Source: Allonocardiopsis opalescens
GTDB lineage: Bacteria; Actinomycetota; Actinomycetes; Streptosporangiales; Streptosporangiaceae
Assembly (NCBI RefSeq): GCF_003002095.1
Contig: NZ_PVZC01000006.1
Coordinates: forward strand, 248,001-312,000
DNA length: 64,000 nt
Direction: 5' to 3'
Shown here piece after piece: positions 9,130 to 18,784 of this stretch. The first letter of the stretch is position 1, and every line of letters starts with the position of its first letter. A model generated the notes under the pieces. That model ran no database searches. It was not told the origin of the DNA and saw nothing but the letters and a program-made list of their open reading frames with translations. The translations under genes and the position numbers were made by a program.

Positions 9130-9903
9130 ATGAACCGGCGACTGGTCCGCGGGGCCTGCGGCGTGGCCGGCTTCCTGGTGCTCGCGGAGGTGGCGAGCCG
9201 GACCGGCCTGGTCGATCCCGACCACATCCCCCCGGTGAGCACCGTCCTGCTGCGCGCCGTGCAGCTCGCCGCCGACGTCGAGTTCCTGGGGCACGTCGGC
9301 ACCACCCTCACCGCCTGGGCGCTCGGCCTGGCGGTGGCCATCGCGGTGGCGGTGCCGCTCGGCCTGCTGATCGGCTCGCTGCCGTGGGTGGACAAGGCCA
9401 CGCAGCCGCTGGTGGAGTTCCTGCGGCCGATCCCCTCGGTCGCGCTGATCCCGCTGGCGATCATGCTGCTGCCCGACACCCTCCAGATGAAGACCTCGGT
9501 CATCGTCTACGCCTCGATGTGGCCGATCCTCATCAACACCGTCTACGCGCTGCGCGATGTGGACCCGGTGGCCAAGGAGACGCTGCGCAGCTTCGGCTTC
9601 AACCCCTTCGCGGTGCTGTGGCGGGTCTCGCTGCCGAGCGCGGCGCCGTTCATCGCCACCGGCGTGCGGGTGGCGGCGGCCACCGCGCTGGTGCTGACGG
9701 TGAGCGCGGAGATAATCGCCGGCCGCGGCGGCGGCATCGGCTTCTACACGATGCTGGTGCGCAGCGGCGGCATCAACACCGACCTGCTGCTCGGCGCGAT
9801 CGTGTGGGCCGGGGTGATCGGAATTCTCATCAACTTCCTGCTGGTGCGGATGGAGCGACGTGTGTTCCGCTGGCACTCGGCACGCGCGGAGGTGGGCGCA
9901 TGA
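9130..9903 (+). CDS. ABC transporter permease, nitrate/sulfonate/taurine family
   Basis: Inner-membrane permease of the SsuC/TauC/ThiX-like family, 257 residues with about six hydrophobic helices. The cytoplasmic coupling (EAA-like) loop is seen at KETLRSFGFNPFAVLWRVSLP. ATG at 9130 chosen for a membrane-proximal N-terminus; a GTG at 9094 would add 12 Arg-rich residues. It overlaps the next permease gene by ATGA, so the two probably form a heterodimeric channel. Substrate is not evident: nitrate, alkanesulfonates and pyrimidine precursors are all carried by this family. Confidence 0.85.
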   Translation: MNRRLVRGACGVAGFLVLAEVASRTGLVDPDHIPPVSTVLLRAVQLAADVEFLGHVGTTLTAWALGLAVAIAVAVPLGLLIGSLPWVDKATQPLVEFLRPIPSVALIPLAIMLLPDTLQMKTSVIVYASMWPILINTVYALRDVDPVAKETLRSFGFNPFAVLWRVSLPSAAPFIATGVRVAAATALVLTVSAEIIAGRGGGIGFYTMLVRSGGINTDLLLGAIVWAGVIGILINFLLVRMERRVFRWHSARAEVGA

Positions 9904-10784
9904 GCACGAGTACGGCGACCCGGCCGGCGGCTCCGGCCGAGGACGGCGACCCGGCCGGGGGCGGCTCCCCCGGCGGGGCGGCCCGGGTGGGTCGCGCCGT
10001 CCTGGCGGTGCTGAGCCGGTCCTGGCTGGTGGTGCTGGTCCTGGTGGCGTGGGAGGCGGTGACGGTCGCCGTCGACGACCACTTCTTCCCGCCGCCGTCG
10101 CAGATCGCGGTCCGCATGTACGAGCTGTGGTTCTCCGGCCCGGCCTCGTCGGCCTTCCTCACCCAGGAGGCGCTGGACCACTTCGTGCCCGGAATCGGCA
10201 GGCTGCTGCTGGGCTGGGCGCTGGCCGCCGTGGTGGGGGTGGTGCTCGGCGTGGCGCTGGGCCGCAGCGAGCTGCTGCACGACCTGCTCGACCCGCTGCT
10301 CCAGTTCTTCCGGGCGATCCCGCCGCCCGCGCTGCTGCCGGTCTTCCTCATCCTGTTCAGCATCGGCCCGCGGATGCAGCTGGCCACGATCGTCTTCGGC
10401 ATCATCTGGCCGATCCTGCTGAACACGATGGACGGCGCCAGGAGCGTGGACCGGCTGCACCTGGACACCGCGCGGGTCTTCGGCCTGTCGGCGCCGCGCC
10501 GCCTGGTCCGGATCATCCTGCCCTCGGCGGCGCCGAAGATCTTCGCCGGGCTGCGGATCAGCCTGGCGATGGCGCTCATCCTGATGGTCATCTCCGAGCT
10601 GGTCGGCGCCACCAACGGCATCGGCTACCTGATGCAGACCGCCCAGTTCGGCTTCGACTACCAGGCCGTCTGGGGCGCGGTCATCGTGCTGGGCGTGCTC
10701 GGCAACGTACTGAACCTCCTGTTCACGCTGGTCGAGCGGCAGGTGCTCGGCTGGCAGCACGGCGCCAGGCAGCTGAACTCCTGA
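9900..10784 (+). CDS. ABC transporter permease, nitrate/sulfonate/taurine family
   Basis: Second permease of the pair, 294 residues. An Ala/Gly/Pro-rich cytoplasmic N-terminus of about 35 residues precedes six hydrophobic segments; the coupling loop is LDTARVFGLSAPRRLVRIILP. The start overlaps the previous stop (ATGA), indicating translational coupling. The gene is followed by a hairpin and then the ATPase gene. The presence of two different permeases in one system, rather than a homodimer, is the less common layout for this family. Confidence 0.85.
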   Translation: MSTSTATRPAAPAEDGDPAGGGSPGGAARVGRAVLAVLSRSWLVVLVLVAWEAVTVAVDDHFFPPPSQIAVRMYELWFSGPASSAFLTQEALDHFVPGIGRLLLGWALAAVVGVVLGVALGRSELLHDLLDPLLQFFRAIPPPALLPVFLILFSIGPRMQLATIVFGIIWPILLNTMDGARSVDRLHLDTARVFGLSAPRRLVRIILPSAAPKIFAGLRISLAMALILMVISELVGATNGIGYLMQTAQFGFDYQAVWGAVIVLGVLGNVLNLLFTLVERQVLGWQHGARQLNS

Positions 10785-10793
10785 CGCGCCCGC

Positions 10794-10819
10794 GCGGGCC
10801 GGGGGGCGCCCCGGCCCGC
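10794..10819 (+). terminator. Intercistronic hairpin between permease and ATPase genes
   Basis: Perfect 11-bp inverted repeat (arms GCGGGCCGGGG / CCCCGGCCCGC, loop 4) 10 bp after the permease stop and 48 bp before the ATPase gene. It may attenuate transcription or protect the upstream mRNA rather than end the operon. Confidence 0.4.
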
Positions 10820-10867
10820 ACCTCCCCCGCTCCCCTGGCCCGCCCGCCCCTTCCCCGAAGGAACGCC

Positions 10868-11635
10868 ATGCTGGAAATCGTCAAACTGGGACACGTCTAC
10901 GGCACCGGCCCCACCGCCCACCAGGCCATCGCCGACATCAACCTGGAGGTCGCCCAGGGCGAGCTCGTCAGCCTGGTCGGCCCCTCGGGCTGCGGCAAGT
11001 CCACCCTGCTGCGCTGCGTCGCCGGGCTGATCCAGCCCACCGAGGGCGAGGTGCGGCTGGACGGCACCCCCATCAGCGGGGTGCCCGACAACCTCGCCGT
11101 GGTCTTCCAGGACTACAGCCGCTCGCTGTACCCGTGGCTGTCGGTGCGCGACAACGTCGCGCTGCCGCTGAGCCGCAAGGGCGCCGGCCGGGCCGAGGCG
11201 CGGGAGGCGTCGGAGCGCGCGCTGGGCGAGGTCGGGCTGGCCGGGGCGGGCGAGAAGTACCCCTGGCAGCTGTCGGGCGGTATGCAGCAGCGCGTCTCCA
11301 TCGCGCGGGCGCTCGCCTACACCCCGTCGCTGCTGCTGCTGGACGAGCCCTTCGGCGCGCTGGACGCGCAGACCCGCGAGGACCTGGAGGACCTGGTCCT
11401 GCGGCTGCGCACCGAGCACACCATGACGATCCTGCTCATCACGCACGACATCGACGAGAGCGTTTACGTCGGCGACCGCGTCGTGGTGCTCGGCCGCAAC
11501 CCCGGCCACATCGTCGCGGACCTTCCGGTGGTGCTGGAGGGCCCGCGGGAGCAGATCTCCACCCGCGCCACCCCGGAGTTCGTCGCGCTGCGGGCGCAGG
11601 TCGCCCAGTTGGTGCGGGAGCAGATCAACTCCTGA
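10868..11635 (+). CDS. ABC transporter ATP-binding protein, nitrate/sulfonate family
   Basis: Cytoplasmic ATPase that powers the preceding permeases; 255 residues, standard length for SsuB/TauB-like proteins. Walker A GPSGCGKST (about 38-46), Q-loop VVFQDYSRSLYPW, signature LSGGMQQRVSIARAL, Walker B LLLLDEPFGALD and switch histidine in LLITHDIDE are all intact. AAGGA 8 bases before the ATG supports the start. Same strand and spacing suggest one operon with the two permeases; the binding protein is not adjacent but lies 2.5 kb downstream. Confidence 0.9.
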   Translation: MLEIVKLGHVYGTGPTAHQAIADINLEVAQGELVSLVGPSGCGKSTLLRCVAGLIQPTEGEVRLDGTPISGVPDNLAVVFQDYSRSLYPWLSVRDNVALPLSRKGAGRAEAREASERALGEVGLAGAGEKYPWQLSGGMQQRVSIARALAYTPSLLLLDEPFGALDAQTREDLEDLVLRLRTEHTMTILLITHDIDESVYVGDRVVVLGRNPGHIVADLPVVLEGPREQISTRATPEFVALRAQVAQLVREQINS

Positions 11636-11762
11636 TCTTGCCGGGCCCACCGTCCCCGACCGGCCGTTGTCACTTTCGGTAGACACGCGCGCCAATACCG
11701 TGACATTCGGTTACTGCGTGGCATCCTCGCAGGTGACGGCACGGTTACCGGGGGGTGCGCAC

Positions 11763-13004
11763 GTGCGTGGGCGAAACCGTTGCGGAGGGCGGCAAAGGCG
11801 GGTGGGGCGGGCCGCGGCGGCCGTGCTGGTGGGCGGGGCGGTGCTGATGCCGGCCTACGCCTGGGCCGAGCCGCCCAGTGAGTCCGAGATCGCGCAGAGC
11901 CGGCGGGAGGCCCGCGAGCGGGCCGAGGACGTCGGGGCGGTGCGCGCGGAGCTGGCGCGGGTCAGGGCGCGCCTGGACCGGCTGCAGGAGGAGGCCCAGC
12001 AGGCCCTCGCCGCCTACGGCAGGGAGCGGACCGAGCTGGAGCGGGCCCAGCGCGAGCAGGAGTCGGCGCAGGAGCGGGCCGAGCAGGCCGCCCGGCGGCT
12101 GGAGGAGTCGCGCTCGGAGGTCGCCCGCTACGCCGTCGCCGCCTACAAGGGCGCCGATCTCGGCCTGGTGTCGGCCTTGGCCGGCGGCCCGCAGGCGGCG
12201 CTGGACCGCGCCGCGACCCTGGACCACCTGTCCGGGCGCCGCTCCGACCAGATGGACCGGCTCACCGCCGTCGACGTGGTGGCCGAGACGCTGCACGGCA
12301 TGGCCGAGGACGCCCGCGAAGAGCAGGAGCGGGCCGCGGCCGAGGCCGGGCGCGCGGCCGAGGCGGCCGAGGACGCCGTGGCGCGCCAGGAGCACGAGGT
12401 CGGCGAGGTCGCCGCCGAGCAGACCAGGCTCGAAGCCCTGCTGGCCGACTCGCGGCGCGACACCGAGGAGCTGGAGCGTGAGCGCCAGGAGGCGCTGGCG
12501 CAGGCCGAGCAGGCCGCCCAGGCCGCCCACGCGGACGCGGCCGGGCCGGCGGAGCCGGCCGGGGACGGCGGCGGGCCGGTGGTGGCGGAGGGCTGCCACG
12601 ACCGCCCCACCGGGCTCGGCGGCTACGCCAACGGCCAGATCCCCACCTCGGTGCTCTGCCCGCTGCCGCAGGCCGGGGAGTACCTGCGCGCCGACGCGGC
12701 CGCCGCCTTCATCCGGCTCGACGGCGCCTTCCGCGAGCGCTTCGGCCGCCCGATCTGCGTCACCGACTCCTACCGGCCCTACGCCGAGCAGCAGCACCTG
12801 TACGCCGTGATGCCGCCGGGCATGGCGGCGGCGCCGGGCACCAGCACGCACGGCCTGGGCGTCGCCGTGGACCTGTGCGGCGGGATCGAGCGGCTGGGCA
12901 CGCCCGAGCACGCCTGGATGCTGGCCACCGCGCCGAGCTTCGGCTGGGACAACCCGCCGTGGGCGCGCGGCGGCTTCGAGCCGTGGCACTGGGAGTACGG
13001 CTGA
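11763..13004 (+). CDS. Secreted coiled-coil M15 (VanY-like) D-Ala-D-Ala carboxypeptidase
   Basis: Probable peptidoglycan carboxypeptidase acting outside the membrane. 413 residues: signal peptide 1-35 (cleavage after AYAWA), a long heptad-type helical region about 38-265 very rich in Glu, Arg and Ala, a short linker, and a C-terminal M15B domain (about 290-413). The zinc motif STHGLGVAVDL gives ligands His363 and Asp370, and EPWHWEY gives the third ligand His409. GTG at 11763 is chosen because GGGGGGTG sits upstream and the signal peptide then starts correctly. The coiled coil may tie the enzyme to division or septal machinery, as in RipA/EnvC-type proteins (inference). Confidence 0.85.
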   Translation: MRGRNRCGGRQRRVGRAAAAVLVGGAVLMPAYAWAEPPSESEIAQSRREARERAEDVGAVRAELARVRARLDRLQEEAQQALAAYGRERTELERAQREQESAQERAEQAARRLEESRSEVARYAVAAYKGADLGLVSALAGGPQAALDRAATLDHLSGRRSDQMDRLTAVDVVAETLHGMAEDAREEQERAAAEAGRAAEAAEDAVARQEHEVGEVAAEQTRLEALLADSRRDTEELERERQEALAQAEQAAQAAHADAAGPAEPAGDGGGPVVAEGCHDRPTGLGGYANGQIPTSVLCPLPQAGEYLRADAAAAFIRLDGAFRERFGRPICVTDSYRPYAEQQHLYAVMPPGMAAAPGTSTHGLGVAVDLCGGIERLGTPEHAWMLATAPSFGWDNPPWARGGFEPWHWEYG

Positions 13005-13039
13005 CCCGAACCGGCCCCGGGGCGCGCTAACGTCGGGCT

Positions 13040-13819
13040 ATGCGCTGGGTCAGCTACCTCTCCCCGAGCGACGGCCGCACCCGGGCCGGTCTCCTCGGCG
13101 ACGACGAGTACGTCTACGGCCTGGCCGAGCCGCGCCGGCTCACCGACCTGCTCGGCGACGACGGCGCGCTGATGCGCTCGGCGGCCCGCCGCGCCCAGGC
13201 CGAGCCCGCCGACCTCATCTTCGGCTTCGAGGCGCGGCTGCGCGCGCCGGTGCCCGACCCGCCGCGGATCCGCTGCGCCGCGCCGGAGGCGGCGCCGGGG
13301 GTCCCACCCGCCGTGCTGCGCCCCTCGGCGGTGCACGGCCCCGACGACGGCTACGCGCACGAACTGGAGCCGGGTGCGCACCCGCTGCCCGGGCTCGCGG
13401 TGGCGGCCGTGGTGGGCCGCGCCGCGCAGGACGTGACCGCCGAGGAGGCGGCGGCGGTCGTGGCCGGATACCTCATCATGCTGGTCTGGCGCGACCTCGC
13501 CCGCCCGGAGCGGGCGCCCACCGTCGTGCTGGGGCCCGCGCTGGTCACCCCCGACGAACTTGCCGGGGCCGCGGCGGGCGGCGAGATCGCGACGGTGAGC
13601 GTCAACGACGCCGAACTGGCGCGCTTCGGCGGCCCGCCGCCCTGGCTGCGGCTGCCCGCGCTGGTGGCCGCGGCCGCCGCCGACGGCGGCGTGCTCCCCG
13701 GCGAGGTGGTCGGCGATCCGCTACGCGGGGCGCCGGTGGACTGGCCCCGGCTGGCGCCGGGCGACGAGGTGCGCACGGACGTGGCCGGGCTCGGCGAGAT
13801 CAGCGTGTCATTGCGCTGA
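13040..13819 (+). CDS. Degenerate fumarylacetoacetate-hydrolase-fold protein
   Basis: 259-residue protein whose N-terminus (MRWVSYLSPSDGRTRAGLL) and C-terminus (LAPGDEVRTDVAGLGEISVS) match the FAH family of metal-dependent C-C bond hydrolases, with the expected order GLAVAAVVGR, VVAGYLIM, VLGPALVTPDEL between. The acidic metal-binding positions of active members (E-x-E before VIG, and the Asp in the ND-S-RD and KSFD blocks) are not recognisable; only WRDL recalls the second block. It may be catalytically dead or use another chemistry. It lies between the ABC ATPase and the binding-protein gene on the same strand, 35 bp after the carboxypeptidase. Confidence 0.6.
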   Translation: MRWVSYLSPSDGRTRAGLLGDDEYVYGLAEPRRLTDLLGDDGALMRSAARRAQAEPADLIFGFEARLRAPVPDPPRIRCAAPEAAPGVPPAVLRPSAVHGPDDGYAHELEPGAHPLPGLAVAAVVGRAAQDVTAEEAAAVVAGYLIMLVWRDLARPERAPTVVLGPALVTPDELAGAAAGGEIATVSVNDAELARFGGPPPWLRLPALVAAAAADGGVLPGEVVGDPLRGAPVDWPRLAPGDEVRTDVAGLGEISVSLR

Positions 13820-14138
13820 AGCCGTTTTTTCGCGCTACCGAAATGTGATCGTGACCGAGCGTCCACCTGTACTCCACCCGCGTCCCGCACGAGTGTGCAA
13901 CCGCGCTGAGCTGGGCAGACATCAGGGAACCAGACATTCGCCCCACACGGCCCACCCGGGCAGCAAAGCCGGATTTCATTGCTTCTCCCCGAAGGGATTG
14001 CGCTAGGCTGCCCGAATTGATGGCAGGTAACGTCACCGACGCACAACATCGCGCGCCTTCCCCCGCTCGGCGACAATCCCTGTCCATCCCCTGTTCATGG
14101 GTTCGGCCACTCAGCGTCTCAGTGCACCAAGGACATCA
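13820..14138 (+). promoter_or_regulatory. Intergenic region with putative promoter for the binding-protein gene
   Basis: 319 bp without a gene. TAGGCT (14004-14009), preceded by TGCGC, is a good actinobacterial -10; TTGCTT at 13979-13984 is a weak -35 with a 19-bp spacer. No riboswitch pattern was recognised. Confidence 0.35.
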
Positions 14139-15158
14139 ATGAAATCCCCTGGCTCCACTCAGCTCCGGCTGTTCGCCCTGCTCGCCACGGCATCCCTCGC
14201 CCTGACCGCCTGCGGGTCCGGAGAGACCCCCGCGGAAACCGGGTCCGGCGAACTCGAGGTCACCGAAATCGCGGTCGGCGCGATCCCCATCGTCGACGCC
14301 GGCGCCGTCCACGTCGCGGTGGCCAACGGCTACTTCGAGGAGGAAGGGCTCACGGTCACCGTCGAGCCCATCGAGGGCGGCGCCGCCGGCCTCCCCGCGC
14401 TGCTCAACGGCACCTACCAGGTGATCCACGGCAACAACGTCTCCAGCATCAACGCGATCACCTCCGGAGCGGGCGAGATCGTCTGGCTGGCCGAGATGTT
14501 CCAGGCCGGTCCCGACACCTTCCCGATCATGGTCGCCGAGGACTCCGAGATGGACGCCGTCGAGGACCTCGAAGGCGCCACCATCGCGGTGAACACCCTG
14601 GAGAACATCGGCACCCTGGCCGTCGAGGCGACCCTGCGCACCGCCGGCCTGACCGCCGAGGACGTCGAGTTCGTCGCGGTCCCGTTCCCGGAGATGCCCG
14701 CCGCGCTCGACAGCGGCGACGTCGACGCCGCCTGGATCACCGAGCCCTTCGTCACCCAGGCCCACGCCGAACTGGGCGCGCGCATCCTGGCCGACTCCAT
14801 GTCCGGCCCCACCGCCGACTTCCCGATCGCCGGCTGGATGGCCACCCAGGAGTGGGTGGAGGAGAACCCCAACTCCGCCGCCGCCTTCCAGCGCGCCATC
14901 CTGCGCGGCCAGCAGGCCGCGGCCGAGGACCGCAACGCGGTCGAGTCGCTGCTCCCCGAGTACGCGGGCATCGAGCCCGAGACCGCCGCGGCCATCACCT
15001 TCGGCACCTTCCCGACCACCATGGAGGCCGAGCGCATCCAGCGGGTCGCCGACCTGATGTTCGAACTCGGTTACCTGGAGGAGGAGTTCGTGGTCGACCC
15101 CTACCTGCTGGCCCCGCCCGAGGGCGCCGAGCCCTCCGCCTCGGCCAGCCCCGAGTAG
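14139..15158 (+). CDS. ABC transporter substrate-binding lipoprotein, NMT1/THI5/SsuA type
   Basis: Extracellular lipoprotein that probably delivers substrate to the permeases encoded at 9.1-10.8 kb. 339 residues: signal peptide with lipobox ALTAC (lipid-bearing Cys25), then the two-lobed type II fold with family blocks IPIVDAGAVHVAVANGYFEE, LLNGTYQVIHGNN, LEGATIAVNT and DAAWITEPFV. ATG at 14139 is preceded by AAGGA at 6 bases; a longer start would put charged residues before the signal. The family takes nitrate, sulfonates, taurine or HMP-like pyrimidines; none can be singled out. Its separation from the transporter genes and its own promoter are unusual. Confidence 0.85.
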   Translation: MKSPGSTQLRLFALLATASLALTACGSGETPAETGSGELEVTEIAVGAIPIVDAGAVHVAVANGYFEEEGLTVTVEPIEGGAAGLPALLNGTYQVIHGNNVSSINAITSGAGEIVWLAEMFQAGPDTFPIMVAEDSEMDAVEDLEGATIAVNTLENIGTLAVEATLRTAGLTAEDVEFVAVPFPEMPAALDSGDVDAAWITEPFVTQAHAELGARILADSMSGPTADFPIAGWMATQEWVEENPNSAAAFQRAILRGQQAAAEDRNAVESLLPEYAGIEPETAAAITFGTFPTTMEAERIQRVADLMFELGYLEEEFVVDPYLLAPPEGAEPSASASPE

Positions 15159-15178
15159 CGGACCCGGTCGCCGGATGA

Positions 15179-15223
15179 GACGGCGGTGCCCGGGACGCCT
15201 GAGGCGTCCCGGGCACCGCCGTC
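15179..15223. terminator. Strong bidirectional terminator
   Basis: Perfect 21-bp inverted repeat (arm begins GACGGCGGTGCCCGGG) with a TGA loop, between the convergent binding-protein and celR genes, followed by CTTT on the plus strand. Confidence 0.8.
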
Positions 15224-15239
15224 CGGCTTTCGCACCGCC

Positions 15240-16259
15240 TCAGGCCGAGGCCCGCACCACCAGGTGGGTGTCGAGCAGCACCTCGATCTTCTCCCGCTCG
15301 CCGTGCACCCGGTCGACCAGCAGCCGGGCCATCTCCGAGCCCATCAGCTCGATCGGCTGGTGCACGGTCGTCAGCGGCGGCTCGGCGTGCAGGGCGAGGT
15401 CGGAGTCGTCGAAGCCGACCACCGCCACGTCGTCGGGCACCCTGCGGCCCCGGTCGCGCAGCACCCGGATCGCCGCCATCGCCATCGGGTCGGAGGCGGC
15501 GAAGACGGCGTCCAGCTCCGGTTCGGTCTCCAGCAGCTGGCGCATGCCGTCCAGCGCGCTGGCGTAGCTGTAGTCGCCGGTGGCCACCAGGTCCGCCGGG
15601 AGGTCGGCCTCCTCCAGCACCGCCTGGTAGCCGCGCAGCCGCTCCAGGCCGCTGAGCATGTCGAGCGCACCGGTGATCGTGGCGATCCGGCGCCGGCCGG
15701 TGCCGATCAGGTGCTGCACGGCCGAGCGCGCCCCGCCGTTGTTGTCGACGTCGACCTGGCTGAGCGTGCCGGGCTCGATGTCGATCAGCTGGCCGCCGAG
15801 CACGCACGGCACCCCGGCCGCCTCCAGCCGCTGCGGCAGCCGGTCGCTGCGGTGCAGCGACAGCAGCATCGCCCCGGCGACGTGCTGGGCGGTCAGGTAG
15901 TTCTCCATCCGGGCCAGCTCCGCCGAGGAGGAGGCCAGCATCAGCAGCAGCTGGAGGTCGGCGGCGGCCAGCGTGGCCGAGATGCCCCGCACGATGCCGG
16001 CGTAGAAGGGCTCCGCGAACAGCCGCTCGCCCGACTGCGACACCACCAGCGCCACGGTGTCGGACTGGCGGGTGACCAGGGTCCGCGCGGCCCTGTTCGG
16101 TACATAGCCGAGGTCATCGATCGCCTTCAGCACCGCGGTGCGCGCCCGCTCGCTGACCCGAGGCGACCCGTTGATGACCCGGGACACGGTGCCGCGGCCC
16201 ACCCCTGCGCGTACCGCGACCTCTTCCAGGGTCGGCGGCCGCCCTTGCCGCGTCGTCAT
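15240..16259 (-). CDS. celR: LacI-family repressor of cellobiose/beta-glucoside use (CelR/CebR type)
   Basis: 339-residue transcriptional repressor. N-terminal LacI helix-turn-helix (TLEEVAVRAGVGRGTVSRVI, hinge region to about 60), then a periplasmic-binding-protein-like effector domain. Placed after bglC in the same direction with a strong hairpin between, as in the bglABC-celR locus of Thermobifida; the CelR/CebR consensus operator TGGGAGCGCTCCCA is present once in the window, at the promoter of this transporter operon. Known members release DNA on binding cellobiose; that inducer is inferred here from family and context. The ATG lies upstream of MTTRQGRPPTLEEV, the usual N-terminus. Confidence 0.85.
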   Translation of the reverse strand: MTTRQGRPPTLEEVAVRAGVGRGTVSRVINGSPRVSERARTAVLKAIDDLGYVPNRAARTLVTRQSDTVALVVSQSGERLFAEPFYAGIVRGISATLAAADLQLLLMLASSSAELARMENYLTAQHVAGAMLLSLHRSDRLPQRLEAAGVPCVLGGQLIDIEPGTLSQVDVDNNGGARSAVQHLIGTGRRRIATITGALDMLSGLERLRGYQAVLEEADLPADLVATGDYSYASALDGMRQLLETEPELDAVFAASDPMAMAAIRVLRDRGRRVPDDVAVVGFDDSDLALHAEPPLTTVHQPIELMGSEMARLLVDRVHGEREKIEVLLDTHLVVRASA

Positions 16260-16306
16260 GTCGGTCCGTCCTTCCGTTCCAGGGCACGGGTCCGTGCCCG
16301 GCGCGC

Positions 16307-16342
16307 GTGCGCCGCCGCGGGTAGCGGACCGCGGCGGCGCAC
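16307..16342 (-). terminator. Terminator of the ceb-bglC operon
   Basis: Perfect 14-bp inverted repeat (arms GTGCGCCGCCGCGG / CCGCGGCGGCGCAC, loop 8) in the 98-bp gap between bglC and celR. A second short hairpin (GGGCACG-GGTC-CGTGCCC) follows at about 16283-16299. These would separate repressor expression from the operon. Confidence 0.65.
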
Positions 16343-16357
16343 ACCTTCGTCGGCTTG

Positions 16358-17817
<1,460 letters not shown>

Positions 17818-17821
<4 letters not shown>

Positions 17822-18771
17822 GCTTTGATCGCACCTTCCATGATGCCGCCGATGAGCTGGCGGCCGAAAATGATGAAGACGATGATCAGCGGCACGGTCG
17901 CGAAGGTGGCGCCGGTGAACATCAGGGCGTAGTCGTTGAAGTAGGCGTTGGCGAGCTGCCGGATGGACATCTGGACCGTGGGGTTCTCCGCGGTGAGCAC
18001 CGCCAGCGGCCAGATGAAGTCGTTCCAGCTCTGCATGAAGCTGAGCAGGGCCAGCACCACCATCGCCGGGCGCAGCGCGGGCAGCACTACGCTCCAGTAG
18101 ATGCGGAAGGTGGAGCAGCCGTCGACGCGCGCCGCCTCGATCAGCTCGTCCGGGATGGCCTGCAGGGCGTACTGGCGCATCATGAAGACGCCGAAGCCGG
18201 TCACCATGAACGGCACGATGATGGCCTGGAGCTGGTTCACCCAGCCGAGCTGGTTCATCACGATGTACATCGGGATGAGGCCCATCTGCACCGGCACCGA
18301 CATGGTCAGGATGATCAGCACCAGCACCGCGTTGCGGCCGCGGAACGGCAGCTTGGCCAGCGCGAAGCCGGCCAGCGAGCAGAACAGGATCATGCTGAAG
18401 GCCACCACGGTGGCCGCGACCAGCGAGTTGATCAGCCCCAGGGTGAAGTTGGCCTCCGGGTTGGCGAAGAGCCGCCCGGTGTTCTCCACGAAGTTCGCGC
18501 CCGGGAAGATGGGCGGCGGCCGCATCGCGATCACGTCGTTGCCGCGGGTGGCGACCACGAACATCCAGTAGATCGGGAAGGCCGACAGCAGGGCGGTGAA
18601 GATCAGCGCGAAGTAGGTCAGCGGTGTCGCGTCGCGCATCGTGCTGAGCCGGCGTGCGGCGCGGCCCATCGGGCCGCGGCGCCGCCGGTCGCGCTGCGAG
18701 CGGCGGGGTGCGCCCGGCCGGTCCGGCCGCGGGCGCGCGGTGGTTCCGGGTACGCCCGGAATGGTCGCCAT
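17818..18771 (-). CDS. cebG: CUT1 sugar ABC transporter permease (CebG/MalG type)
   Basis: Inner-membrane permease of a cellobiose-type importer, 317 residues. A basic N-terminal extension of about 45 residues precedes six membrane helices (first at LTYFALIFTALLSAFPIYWM); the EAA loop reads IEAARVDGCSTFRIYWSVVLP. GGGAGGGAG before the ATG supports this start over an internal one. It begins 13 bp after the cebF stop and overlaps bglC. As usual for actinobacterial CUT1 systems no ATPase gene is present, so a shared MsiK-like ATPase encoded elsewhere is needed. Confidence 0.87.
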
Positions 18772-18784
18772 GGGTCTCCCTCCC

